From the NCBI RefSeq assembly GCF_012940005.1, contig NZ_SPMX01000036.1, positions 1 through 64,000 on the forward strand: DNA of 64,000 bases, written 5' to 3'. The DNA comes from Candidatus Accumulibacter contiguus. GTDB lineage: Bacteria > Pseudomonadota > Gammaproteobacteria > Burkholderiales > Rhodocyclaceae. The first letter of the stretch is position 1. Every line of letters begins with the position of its first letter. Under the pieces are notes generated by a model. The model was given only the letters and a program-made list of their open reading frames with translations, did not search any database and had not been told where the DNA came from. Shown here piece after piece: positions 1-7,851 of this stretch. The position numbers and the translations under genes are program-made.

Positions 1-350
1 ATGCACGCCAAGTGCTCTCCCACGGGCTTGATGTCCCAGAGGGGCGTCGGGCTGTGCGTCGCCTTCCGAACTCGTTTCCACCACACCTCCGTGGCACTCT
101 ACGACCTAAACCTTGGGGCTCTGCCCCAAACCCCGCACTCGCCGTGAGGCAGCGGCCGGGGATGATCAACCCCTCCCCAGCCCCTGCCTCAAGTGTACTT
201 GGCTTACAGGATGTCAAGAGGCTTTCGCGGCATAAACGCAAGAGAAAAATACCTCTCTCGCATTTATTCCACGGTCCTCTTGACACCCTTCCAGCCATGA
301 CTTCATCTCCTCTCTTGAACGAACGAAAAACCACAAAACGAAGCATACAA
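1..350. other. No convincing gene
   Basis: This stretch upstream of the first repeat copy holds no gene I can support. A reading frame that starts near base 12 and runs into the LysM gene has low-complexity, Arg/Pro-rich composition, no recognisable domain and no good ribosome-binding site. Bases near 290-350 are more A-rich and could include a promoter for the next gene, but I see no clear -35/-10 pair. Confidence 0.5.
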
Positions 351-407
351 GGGGAAACGGTCATGACTTTCATCATCGGGGGTGTCCTGCAAAGTCATGA
401 CCGTTTG
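351..407 (+). repeat. Dispersed palindromic repeat, copy A (core only)
   Basis: Core of the dispersed element. A 16-base arm AAACGGTCATGACTTT and its perfect reverse complement flank a 20-base spacer around CGGGGGTG. This copy lacks the C/G-rich side arm seen in the copies at 1730-1846, 4343-4462 and 62959-63146. It could fold into a long hairpin in DNA or RNA. It lies about 100 bases upstream of the LysM gene. Confidence 0.85.
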
Positions 408-512
408 AGAATGCTTTCAGAGCTGCTAGACTGGTTTGGGTCTGCCAACGAGGGTAGCCATCAATCGTGGTTTCCGGCGCCAGCATGCGCCGCTTTTTCA
501 GGAGAGAAGGAC

Positions 513-1026
513 ATGGGTTTTTTTTGATTTCGTCAAGGAAGCAGGCGAGAAGCTTTTTCATGCCAAAGATACCGAAGCGGCGTCGGCCGAACTGGCCAGT
601 GCTCCCGATGACGAGGCGGCCAAGGCGCGCCTCGACGAGCTGAACCGTACCGCCGCGGACGCGATCGAGGCCTACATCAACACCCAGAACCTGCCGGTGA
701 CCGGCCTGACGGTGACTTTTGACGGTGCAAGCGGAACGGCGACGGTCTTCGGAGTCGCCGGCGACCAGGCCAGCAAGGAGAAAATCCTCCTCTGCTGCGG
801 CAACGTCACCGGTGTATCGCAGGTCAACGACATGCTGTCGGTCGATCAGAGCGAACCTGAAGCGACCTTCTACACCGTCGTCGCCGGCGACAATCTGTCG
901 AAGATCGCCAAACAGCACTACGACAACGCCAACAAGTACCCGCTGATCTTCGAAGCCAACAAGCCGATGTTGACTCACCCGGACAAAATCTATCCCGGCC
1001 AGGTGCTGCGCATTCCGCCGGAGTAA
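513..1026 (+). CDS. LysM/BON-domain protein (Kbp/YgaU-like), frameshifted at codon 4
   Basis: A protein of about 170 residues that begins M-G-F-F-D-F-V-K-E-A-G in the corrected frame, the usual start of the YgaU/Kbp family (a cytoplasmic K+-binding protein in E. coli). A BON domain (about residues 45-110) is followed by a C-terminal LysM domain that begins near FYTVVAGDNLSKIAKQ and ends YPGQVLRIPPE. The ATG at 513 has an excellent purine-rich ribosome site (501-510). The frame breaks inside a run of eight T at 518-525. Seven T would restore the family sequence. Translation from an upstream start at 436 in the other frame avoids the break but has no ribosome site and adds unrelated residues. 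The break is probably a sequencing indel; true poly-T slippage cannot be excluded. K+ binding is inferred from the family only. Confidence 0.85.
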
Positions 1027-1150
1027 TCGAGCCATCAACGAGGCACTCAATACCCTGTCTGCCGCACCGATCGATCTGCAAGTGCGCACCCTGTTGTTCC
1101 AGCATGCTGAGCAACCCTGACAGCGCGTCATCGAAGGCCGGGAGACCGTC

Positions 1151-1729
1151 ATGAGCTATCTCGTCATCGGACTGATCATTTTCCTCGGCGCTCATTCGCT
1201 ACGCATCGTCGCCGGCGACTGGCGCGATGCTCAACTCGCCCGGCTCGGCGAAATGCGCTGGAAAGGCGTTTTCTCGCTCGTCTCGGCGCTCGGGTTGGCG
1301 CTGATCATCTGGGGTTATGGCCTGGCACACGTGGATTCCCCGGTCCTCTGGCTGGCGCCGCGCGGGATTCGCCACCTGGCCGCCCTGCTGACCCTGCCGG
1401 CGTTCATTCTGCTGGTCGCCGCCTTCGTGCCCGGCAGCCACATCCAGGCAAAGGTCGGCCATCCGATGGTCGCCGGTGTCAAGCTCTGGGCATTGGCACA
1501 TCTGCTGGCCAACGGCAGTCTGGCCGACGCGACCCTGTTCGGCGCCTTCCTCGTCTGGGCCGTGGCGAGTTTCGTCTCGTTGCGGCGCCGCGACCGGATT
1601 GCCGGACGGACCTACCCGGTGCGCGGCTGGGCCAGCGATGCGCTGGTGCTCGGCATTGGCCTCGTCAGCTGGCTGGGCTTTGCCTTCTACGGCCATGCCT
1701 GGCTGATCGGCGTAAAGCCTTTCGGCTAA
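1151..1729 (+). CDS. NnrU-family integral membrane protein
   Basis: A 192-residue membrane protein with about five or six hydrophobic segments. The N-terminal segment carries the family pattern of His-Ser-Leu-Arg (FLGAHSLRIVAGDWR), and a later stretch reads GHPMVAGVKLWALAHLLANG, both typical of NnrU (DUF1295-like/isoprenylcysteine methyltransferase-related fold). NnrU was first described beside nitrite/NO reductase genes of denitrifiers, but its reaction is unknown. No denitrification gene lies nearby, so I do not assign a role in NO metabolism. The start is an ATG after GGGAGACCGTC. The TAA stop abuts the next copy of the dispersed repeat, so the 3' end may have been shaped by that element. 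Confidence 0.8.
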   Translation: MSYLVIGLIIFLGAHSLRIVAGDWRDAQLARLGEMRWKGVFSLVSALGLALIIWGYGLAHVDSPVLWLAPRGIRHLAALLTLPAFILLVAAFVPGSHIQAKVGHPMVAGVKLWALAHLLANGSLADATLFGAFLVWAVASFVSLRRRDRIAGRTYPVRGWASDALVLGIGLVSWLGFAFYGHAWLIGVKPFG

Positions 1730-1846
1730 CGGTCATGACTTTTCCAGGCACCCCCGATCATGAAAGTCATGACCATTCCCCTCTCCCCCGACCCCTCCCC
1801 CACGAGTGGGGAGGGGAGATTCGTGAGTCGCTGACGCGACTTTCAC
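1730..1846 (-). repeat. Dispersed palindromic repeat, copy B (full length, reverse)
   Basis: Reverse-oriented full copy: the 52-base palindromic core (here 1730-1780, with a small change in one outer arm), then C-rich and G-rich tracts around CCCCACGAGTGGGG, then the end GAGTCGCTGACGCGACTTTC, itself partly palindromic. It fills nearly all the space between the NnrU gene and the haloperoxidase gene and could act as a transcription terminator for the former. Confidence 0.85.
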
Positions 1847-1866
1847 ATTAACGGAGGCTCACCCTG

Positions 1867-3261
1867 GTGGGTTTGATCCGCGCGCTCGCCGGTGTTGGCC
1901 TATGCCTGCTATTCTGCGTCGCTGGCCTGGCGGTGGAACTGCCTCGCGGCGCGGATTCCGCAGGTCCGCTGACCGACCCGAGCCATTGGCGGAAGTGGCT
2001 GCCCGAGATCTCCGACGCCGCTGACGTCAGCCTGCCGGTAATCGCCCCCTTGCCGCCGCTGACGATGGCGACCTCTGATCCGATCCGCCAGCGTTTCATG
2101 GATCAGGCGCTCGTGCAGCAGTGGGCAAGCGGGCCCGCGTCGCTGCCCTGGAACCGTCTTGCCCTCGAACTGATCGTCAAATATCAGCAGAACCCGCTGC
2201 GCGCGGCGCGCGTGCTCGCACACCTGCACGCGGCGGCCCATGACGCCATCGTCGGTCTGGCGGCGACGAGCAGCGAGGAAGCCGCCCAGGCGGTGGCCGT
2301 GCATGCAGCGGCGGCGGGCGTACTGGCGCATTTCTACCCGCGAGAATCGCCGGGGCGCCTGGAAGCGATCGGCATCGGCGCGATCCTGGCCGTCGCCGCC
2401 AGCGCACGGATGTCGCCGCAGACGCTCGATTTGGCGCGCGCAGCCGGCCGCCGCGCCGCCACCGCGGCGATCCGGCGGGCCCTCGACGATGGCGGCGATG
2501 CGACCTGGAACCCGGCGGACCGTCCGCCTCCCGCTCCACGTATCTGGCGCGCCGCACCACCGCTCAATCTCGCCAATCCGGGCGAGCCGCTGGCCGGTAA
2601 ATGGCGAACCTGGGCGCTGGTTGACGGCAGGGAGATGCAGCCGCCACCGCCGCCGCCCTTCGGCAGCGAGCGCTACTGGGAAGAAGCGCGCGAGGTGCTG
2701 CGGGTAGCGCGCCGCTTGAGCGTCGAGCAGAAGCGCATCGCCGACGAGTGGAACCTCGACCGGGGTTCGGTGACGCCGCCGGGAGTCTGGAATCGCAAAG
2801 CGATGCAGTGGGTGTCCCAGCGCGCCCTGGGCACGGCCGAGACCGCGCGCGTGTTCGCCGCGCTCAATGTGGCGATGGCGGATGCGCTCATCGCCTGCTG
2901 GCAGGCGAAGTTCGAACACTGGAGCGTGCGGCCGGTCAACGTCATCCGCGAGAAGCTCGATCCGGACTTTCTGCCCTGGTTATTCACGCCACCGTTTCCG
3001 AGCTACGTCTCGGGTCATGCGGCAGTTTCCAGCGCGGCTGCCGAGGTGCTCGCCGCTTACTTTCCGGAGCAGGCCGACGAGTGGCGAGCCGCCGCCGACG
3101 AGGCGGCGATGTCGCGCCTGTACGGCGGCATCCACTTTCGTAGCGACAACGAGGAGGGGCTGCGACTCGGCCGCCGGGTCGGTCGACGCGTGCTCGAGCG
3201 CGGCCTCGGCCGTGACCGCCTCCCGGCAGGCGGCGAGCCGGTGCATCCCGCCGTTCAGTAG
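1867..3261 (+). CDS. Vanadium-dependent haloperoxidase-like (PAP2 superfamily) exported protein
   Basis: A 464-residue protein with an N-terminal signal-like segment (about residues 1-23). Its C-terminal third has the vanadate/phosphate-pocket motifs of the vanadium haloperoxidase/PAP2 superfamily in order: Lys and Arg-Pro in KFEHWSVRPVN, then PSYVSGHAAVSSAAAEV with the catalytic Ser-Gly-His, then Arg and His in SRLYGGIHFRSDNEEG. The family oxidises halides with H2O2 or hydrolyses phosphate esters; sequence alone does not decide which. The start is GTG with GGAGG at 1853-1857. A proline run (PPPPPPF) sits mid-protein. Its 3' end overlaps the convergent exported protein by 7 bases, and repeat copies flank the pair. 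Export to the periplasm is inferred from the N-terminus. Confidence 0.8.
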   Translation: MGLIRALAGVGLCLLFCVAGLAVELPRGADSAGPLTDPSHWRKWLPEISDAADVSLPVIAPLPPLTMATSDPIRQRFMDQALVQQWASGPASLPWNRLALELIVKYQQNPLRAARVLAHLHAAAHDAIVGLAATSSEEAAQAVAVHAAAAGVLAHFYPRESPGRLEAIGIGAILAVAASARMSPQTLDLARAAGRRAATAAIRRALDDGGDATWNPADRPPPAPRIWRAAPPLNLANPGEPLAGKWRTWALVDGREMQPPPPPPFGSERYWEEAREVLRVARRLSVEQKRIADEWNLDRGSVTPPGVWNRKAMQWVSQRALGTAETARVFAALNVAMADALIACWQAKFEHWSVRPVNVIREKLDPDFLPWLFTPPFPSYVSGHAAVSSAAAEVLAAYFPEQADEWRAAADEAAMSRLYGGIHFRSDNEEGLRLGRRVGRRVLERGLGRDRLPAGGEPVHPAVQ

Positions 3262-3914
3262 GCGAGGTAGCCGAGTTGTCCGAACACTTCGCCGCAGCGC
3301 GCGCGAACGGCGACGAGCACGGGACTGGCGATGACCGCTGGCGTCACGACGGTGGGTTCGCTCGTCTCCAGCCGGAAAAGCAGCCTGCCGTCGATCGCCT
3401 CGTAGCTGAATATCTCGTAGCCGCCGGCAGCGGGGGTCGGTGCCCAGCGGATGCGCTTTTCACCCGCATCAAGCGAATCAAGGGTCAGACCACTGACCGC
3501 GCAGGCAGAGCGCGCGTCGATCAGGAAGCGGTGCTCGCGGGCAGGCGATGGCGCCGGTGGCGCACCCTCCGGGCACAGGCTCGTGACGCGCACGCTGACC
3601 CGCGCCAAGCCATCGGCCAGCGCCTGTGGCGGCAGGAAACGGGTGTCGTTGACGAGGCTGTCGATGCTGGCCAGGGTCCGGCCTTCCGGTTCGCGGCTGA
3701 CGAGCTGGAGGCGATAGCTTGACACACCGGCGGCCGCGCGCCACGCGATCATCGGTCTCGTCGAGGATTCGCGCGACCCCTGCGCCGGCGTGACGATCGC
3801 TGGATTGAGGCACGGCAGCCCGGCGAGCGCGGGCGACGCCAGCCCGACGCCGGCGAGGCATACCGCCGCCCGTGCCACAGGCCGTCGGGATAGGAAAACG
3901 TGCAGGCTTGCCAT
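3255..3914 (-). CDS. Exported protein with two fibronectin III-like modules, function unknown
   Basis: A 219-residue product with a clear signal peptide ending SPALAG. The mature part has two similar modules, each with a Trp strand and a Tyr strand (IAWRAAAGVSSYRLQLVS and IRWAPTPAAGGYEIFSY), a pattern of fibronectin type III-like beta sandwiches. Four cysteines lie in the mature region and could pair in the periplasm. I chose the ATG at 3914 because it begins the signal peptide; an upstream in-frame extension would translate repeat DNA. It is convergent with the haloperoxidase gene. No known family is recognised, and a shared role with the enzyme is only a guess. Confidence 0.65.
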   Translation of the reverse strand: MASLHVFLSRRPVARAAVCLAGVGLASPALAGLPCLNPAIVTPAQGSRESSTRPMIAWRAAAGVSSYRLQLVSREPEGRTLASIDSLVNDTRFLPPQALADGLARVSVRVTSLCPEGAPPAPSPAREHRFLIDARSACAVSGLTLDSLDAGEKRIRWAPTPAAGGYEIFSYEAIDGRLLFRLETSEPTVVTPAVIASPVLVAVRARCGEVFGQLGYLAY

Positions 3915-3966
3915 GACCTTCCCGAGATCGGGGCCGTGCCCCCCCTGATGCGGCCAATGCCCTGAA

Positions 3967-4241
3967 AAGGGTGTGAATGAAAGTGTTGGGAGGTACCGAT
4001 GGCTCCCCTCCCCCTCGCGGGGGAGGGGTTGGGGGGAGAGGGGGCGTCCATGCCCTCGCAGATGCCAGCAGAGCAGACTTACGGCTCTGGCTATGTGCTT
4101 TCGCAAGGATTTGACGAATTCGTGTGCAACGATGGCCCCCTCTCCCCCAACCCCTCCCCCACAAGGGGGGAGGGGTGATCACCGATGTCAACGCATCTCC
4201 ATTGAACATGGCACTTCGACCAACACTTTCATTCACACCCT
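3967..4241. repeat. Long inverted-repeat element (about 275 bp, hairpin or MITE-like)
   Basis: A perfect 23-base inverted repeat forms the ends: AAGGGTGTGAATGAAAGTG followed by TTGG at 3967-3989, and its complement at 4219-4241. Inside, two C/G-rich tracts (about 4006-4046 and 4134-4176) are also inverted copies of each other. The middle (4047-4133) is ordinary sequence. The whole could fold into one long imperfect hairpin. The inner G-rich tracts resemble the side arm of the dispersed palindromic repeat, so the two elements may be related. No transposase gene is present. Confidence 0.75.
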
Positions 4242-4342
4242 TCCGATCCAGAACCATTGAACACCCTCGGGAACGGGTACGCCGAGTGCCCGATAGCCCT
4301 ACGCGGACACTCCTGAAACGCCTTGAACAGACCGGTTACTGT

Positions 4343-4462
4343 GAAAGTCGCGTCAGCGACTCACAAATCTCCCCTCCCCCCTCGCGGGGGAGGGGTCGGG
4401 GGGAGAGGGAAACGGTCATGACTTTCATGATCGGGGGTGCCTGGAAAAGTCATGACCGTTTG
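4343..4462 (+). repeat. Dispersed palindromic repeat, copy C (full length)
   Basis: A full forward copy. It starts at GAAAGTCGCGTCAGCGACTC, passes through C-rich and G-rich tracts around CCTCGCGGGGGAGG, and ends with the 52-base core whose 16-base arms are perfect complements. The right arm abuts the broken toxin gene: the toxin frame runs straight into the arm and stops on the TGA inside it. Confidence 0.88.
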
Positions 4463-4587
4463 AATTGAAGCGATGAATGCGCTGGATTTTGCTTGAGCAA
4501 AGCAAAGCTACGACGTGCAAGCTCTTGAATGTCCTCGGGTAACGCATCAAAACATGGCCAGAAGCGGCGCGACGTAAAATGCTTCAA
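4450..4587 (-). pseudogene. RelE/ParE-superfamily toxin, 3' end removed by repeat copy C
   Basis: A 45-codon fragment. It starts at TTG 4587, overlapping the antitoxin stop by 3 bases, and reads KHFTSRRFWPCFDALP then QELARRSFALLKQNPAHSSL. This matches the first half of a small RelE/ParE-like toxin family whose members are about 80-90 residues. After LQFK the reading frame enters the repeat arm, adds Arg-Ser and stops. The usual second half (strands with the catalytic/basic residues) is missing, so the product should be inactive. The family match is from memory of its sequences. Confidence 0.7.
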
Positions 4588-4784
4588 ATCTCGCGTGCCT
4601 GACCATTACGGTATTCAGCAAGAGCTTCCTCGGCAAGAGCGTCCAGCTTTCCAGCGGCGGCATCTGCTTCAATCTGCGCGTCCCAAGCATCCGCGTCGAA
4701 CCGAGAAAACCAGCGACGAAAACGGGCAAGTTCTGCTGGCGATAGTTGTTCAATCGCTTGTTCCAGGGATTCCACAGTAGTCAT
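4584..4784 (-). CDS. Small antitoxin-like protein, partner of the broken toxin
   Basis: A 66-residue acidic protein with an N-terminal helix (MTTVESLEQAIEQLSPAELA) and then FRRWFSRFDADAWDAQIEADAA, a sequence family commonly found directly upstream of RelE/ParE-type toxin genes. It probably binds and neutralises such a toxin and may repress its own promoter. Here the cognate toxin gene is truncated, so this is an orphan. The start ATG at 4784 has GGAGATGAACC upstream. No separate DNA-binding domain is evident in this short protein. Confidence 0.65.
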   Translation of the reverse strand: MTTVESLEQAIEQLSPAELARFRRWFSRFDADAWDAQIEADAAAGKLDALAEEALAEYRNGQAREI

Positions 4785-4801
4785 GGTTCATCTCCGAAAT
4801 T

Positions 4802-7696
4802 TTAACGATACCATACGCCGAGTTCGCACGGATCGGCAATGCGTGGCGGCCACGCCAGGCTGAAATCATTGGCGTCGAGGGTGAGATTGGGCGAATAGGC
4901 CGGGTCGGCGGCCAGTTCGTCTGCCCACCGGTCCTGCATGAACGCCACTTCCGGGGCAAAGCGTGCTTCGGGCCTCGTTTCCTGCTCCTGGCTGGCCGAC
5001 TCGTAATGGAGCATTTCTGCATAAGGCGTCCAGACGTTGCGATAACCCGCCTGCCGAATCCTCAGGCAGAAGTCGATGTCATGGAATGTCAGCGCGAGCC
5101 GCTCGTCGAATCCGCCCACTTCCTCGAAAACAGATTTCCGTACGACCATGCAGGCCGAGCTGACCGCACTCAGCGACTGGTGCAAGGCCGCCCTGCCGAA
5201 ATAGCCGACATTTCCCCGCTCGAAATTCAGGAAGGAATTCCCGGCCACGCCGCCGATACCCAGGATGACTCCGCCATGTTGCAGGCGCTGCCCGGGGTTC
5301 CACAAGCGGGCGCCGACGGCACCGACGCCGTCCTGCACGGCGAAGGAAACCATTTCCTCCAGCCAGCCCGGCGTGATGATTTCGATGTCGTCGTGCATCA
5401 GGCAGAGCAAGCTGCCCTGCGCCTGCGCCGCCGCCTGGTTGTTGAAGCGTGAAAAGTTGCACTCCCCATCGGCCTGCAGCACCCCGATGCCGCTCTGGCG
5501 CAAGCGATCGAGCCATTGGCGGGTGTCTGCGTCTTCGCTGCCGTGGTCGATGACGATGATTTCGTAAGGTACGTAAGTGCTGCGCATGCGGATGGATTCG
5601 ATGCACAGACGCAGCAGATTTGCCCGGTCCCGCGTGGGAATGATGATGCTCAGCAGCGGCGCCGGCGTTGGCACCGGGAAGCGAACCCTGGTGTGGAGGT
5701 GAATCTCCGGTGCGGGCATGACTTCCGCGGCAATCCCTCGACGCTGCAAATGCTCGCTCAGCGCCCGCTGGGCGGCGGTCAGTGCGTACGGCTTTTCGCC
5801 GATGTCACTTGCCGTGCTCCCGGTAACGATTCGCCAGTGGTAGAGCACGCGCGGAATATGGACCATCTGATCCGGCCGCAGGCGCTCCATGCTGCGCAAG
5901 GCAAGATCGTAGTCCTGGGAGCCTTCGAAGCCTTCGCGAAAGCCTCCGATCTCGTTCAGCAGGGAGCGCCGGTAGCACCCCAGGTGAGAGAGCATGTTCT
6001 GCGCCAGAAACAGTTCGTAATTGAAATCACATTTGAAATAGGGACCACAGCGCTGGCCGTCGGGGGCAAGCTTGTCTTCATCGGTGTAGATCAAGCCCGC
6101 CTCGGGATGCTCGATAGCGCACTGAGCAACGAACCACAGGGCCAGCGGATGCAACAGATCGTCGTGGTCGAGAAGAGCGACGAAGTCGCCGCTCGCCAGC
6201 GCCAGCGCCGAGTTGCTGGCGGCAGAGATATGGCCGTTGACCGGGCGGAAGATCACCTGGATGCGCGGATCCGCCGCGGCGTGACGTTCGAGCAAGGCCT
6301 TGATCGCCGGTGAGTCGGATGCGTCGTCGGCGACGCACAGTTGCCAATGCGGATAGACCTGGCCCAGCACGCTGTCGATGGCCGCTTCGAGCAGGGCCAC
6401 ATCAGAGTTGTAGGTGGGCATCAGCACGGAAATGAGCGGAGGCTGCTGCCATGAGTCGGCAATCTGCCGAAGCCGCGGATAGGATTCGGGAGCGGGTTCG
6501 AAGCGGCTGATCCAGGTGTGGTAGTCGGTGCCGGCGCGGACTTTTCCGTCGAGGCTTTGCTGCAATTCCTGCCAGTCGCGCGTCTGCAATGCTGCGCGCT
6601 GGAGAAATCGCCAGGCACGCGTCGGGTTGCGCACAGCCTGGTTCAATAGTGGCAGGTAGGTGATCGCCTTGCGCACCCCGCGCAGCGGCCTGGTGATTCG
6701 CCAACTGCTGCTCCGCCAGATCGCCTCGATATGTTTTTGCCTTTCATCGAGCACTTGGCCTTGTGTCCGGACTTGCCATTGCAGCGCCGAGATTTGCTCT
6801 TCCAGTTGAATGATGAGGCGTTGCTGCTCGGTAATGCGTTCTTGCTGCCCGATGATGCGCTCTTCCTGCCTGGTGATGCGCTCTTCCTGCCCAGTGATGC
6901 GCTCTTCTTGCCCGGTGATGCGTTTTTGCAGCTCGGGGTAGTTCCACACCTGCGCCATGATTCCCGCAATCTGCCCTTCGCTCCACAGGTGCCGCCACTT
7001 TTCATAGACGCGGGTATAGGCCGGGCCGATAGATGGCGCAATTGCATGCACCCCTGAACTTGCGTGCATGCGATAACAGGCGGAAACGCCGGGGACATGG
7101 ACGAAGCGGGAGTGACGGGCAATCTGGAGCCAGAAATCCCAGTCCTCGAACAGATCCAGGTTTTCGTCGAAACGGCAACCCAGATCGATGACCTGGCGCC
7201 TGAAAAGTACCGCGTGCAGTGGCATCAAGTTGCCCGCAAGCAGGCGCAGTTCGTCGAAAGGCAGATCGAAAGGGGCGCCCTTGGCTTGGCCATCCTCATC
7301 GGTAGGCTGTACACCGGTATAGGCGGCCAGCAATTCGGGCGAATCCGTCAGCGCTGCCGCCAGCTTCTCCAGATGATCGGGAAGGAGCCAGTCGTCATCG
7401 TCCAGGAAGAGCAGGTAGGCGCCGTTTGCCGCTTCGAGCGCCGCGTTGGCGGCGCGACAGCGATGCAGGGGTCGGTCGGTGGGCAGCAGGCGCAGCGGAT
7501 GCGGGCCGCAGGCTGCTGGCATGTCCGGATGCCCGGGCAGCGCCGCCACGACCAGAATTTCGATCCGGGAGTAACTTTGCCCGGCAAGCGACGCCAGTGC
7601 TTGCTGCAGCAGAGGCATCCGCTTGATGCTGCGTATCAGGATGGAAACCAGAGGGGAAAAGCGTTCTTGTTCGGGCAACGGGCTCATGTGCGACAT
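4802..7696 (-). CDS. Large multi-domain glycosyltransferase (three GT2 domains and coiled coil)
   Basis: About 964 residues. GT2 domain 1 (about 14-215) has the acidic motif FLDDDDW. A heptad-repeat coiled coil follows (about 255-325, repeats of ITGQEER), then a basic linker SSSWRITRPLRGVRKA. GT2 domain 2 (about 418-620) has SVLMPTYN and LLDHDDLLHP. GT2 domain 3 (about 675-900) has SIIIPTRDR and MHDDIEI. Such proteins build surface polysaccharide or modify glycans from nucleotide sugars at the cytoplasmic face of the membrane, and the coiled coil probably sets oligomerisation or chain length. ATG 7696 (or 7687) is chosen; an upstream extension lacks domain sequence. It is divergent from the StrF-like gene. 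Confidence 0.85.
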   Translation of the reverse strand: MSHMSPLPEQERFSPLVSILIRSIKRMPLLQQALASLAGQSYSRIEILVVAALPGHPDMPAACGPHPLRLLPTDRPLHRCRAANAALEAANGAYLLFLDDDDWLLPDHLEKLAAALTDSPELLAAYTGVQPTDEDGQAKGAPFDLPFDELRLLAGNLMPLHAVLFRRQVIDLGCRFDENLDLFEDWDFWLQIARHSRFVHVPGVSACYRMHASSGVHAIAPSIGPAYTRVYEKWRHLWSEGQIAGIMAQVWNYPELQKRITGQEERITGQEERITRQEERIIGQQERITEQQRLIIQLEEQISALQWQVRTQGQVLDERQKHIEAIWRSSSWRITRPLRGVRKAITYLPLLNQAVRNPTRAWRFLQRAALQTRDWQELQQSLDGKVRAGTDYHTWISRFEPAPESYPRLRQIADSWQQPPLISVLMPTYNSDVALLEAAIDSVLGQVYPHWQLCVADDASDSPAIKALLERHAAADPRIQVIFRPVNGHISAASNSALALASGDFVALLDHDDLLHPLALWFVAQCAIEHPEAGLIYTDEDKLAPDGQRCGPYFKCDFNYELFLAQNMLSHLGCYRRSLLNEIGGFREGFEGSQDYDLALRSMERLRPDQMVHIPRVLYHWRIVTGSTASDIGEKPYALTAAQRALSEHLQRRGIAAEVMPAPEIHLHTRVRFPVPTPAPLLSIIIPTRDRANLLRLCIESIRMRSTYVPYEIIVIDHGSEDADTRQWLDRLRQSGIGVLQADGECNFSRFNNQAAAQAQGSLLCLMHDDIEIITPGWLEEMVSFAVQDGVGAVGARLWNPGQRLQHGGVILGIGGVAGNSFLNFERGNVGYFGRAALHQSLSAVSSACMVVRKSVFEEVGGFDERLALTFHDIDFCLRIRQAGYRNVWTPYAEMLHYESASQEQETRPEARFAPEVAFMQDRWADELAADPAYSPNLTLDANDFSLAWPPRIADPCELGVWYR
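6833..6937 (-). repeat. 21-bp tandem repeat encoding heptads
   Basis: Five units of 21 bases start near 6833, 6854, 6875, 6896 and 6917, with cores close to GATGCGCTCTTCCTGCC. On the minus strand they encode seven-residue repeats of the type ITGQEER in the coiled-coil region of the large glycosyltransferase. The DNA identity between units suggests recent expansion, and the copy number may differ between strains. Confidence 0.85.
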
Positions 7697-7851
7697 GCTG
7701 AGGTGGCAGGCGCGATGGCCAGCATGGGCGCATTTTAACCAGTAGTGCGCATTCTGCGCGGTTTTCTCGCGGCGCAGCGCACACCGCAGAGTACTTTCGC
7801 CATCGCTCGGACGGAGGCAGTACAATCGACCATTTGAAGAGATGCGGGAAG

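Noticed and set aside
12-527. Open frame across the first repeat copy
   Set aside because: It has Arg/Pro-rich composition, crosses a repeat element, has no family match and overlaps the well-supported LysM gene in another frame.
6833-6937. CRISPR-like array
   Set aside because: The repeats are directly adjacent with no spacers and encode protein heptads in frame.
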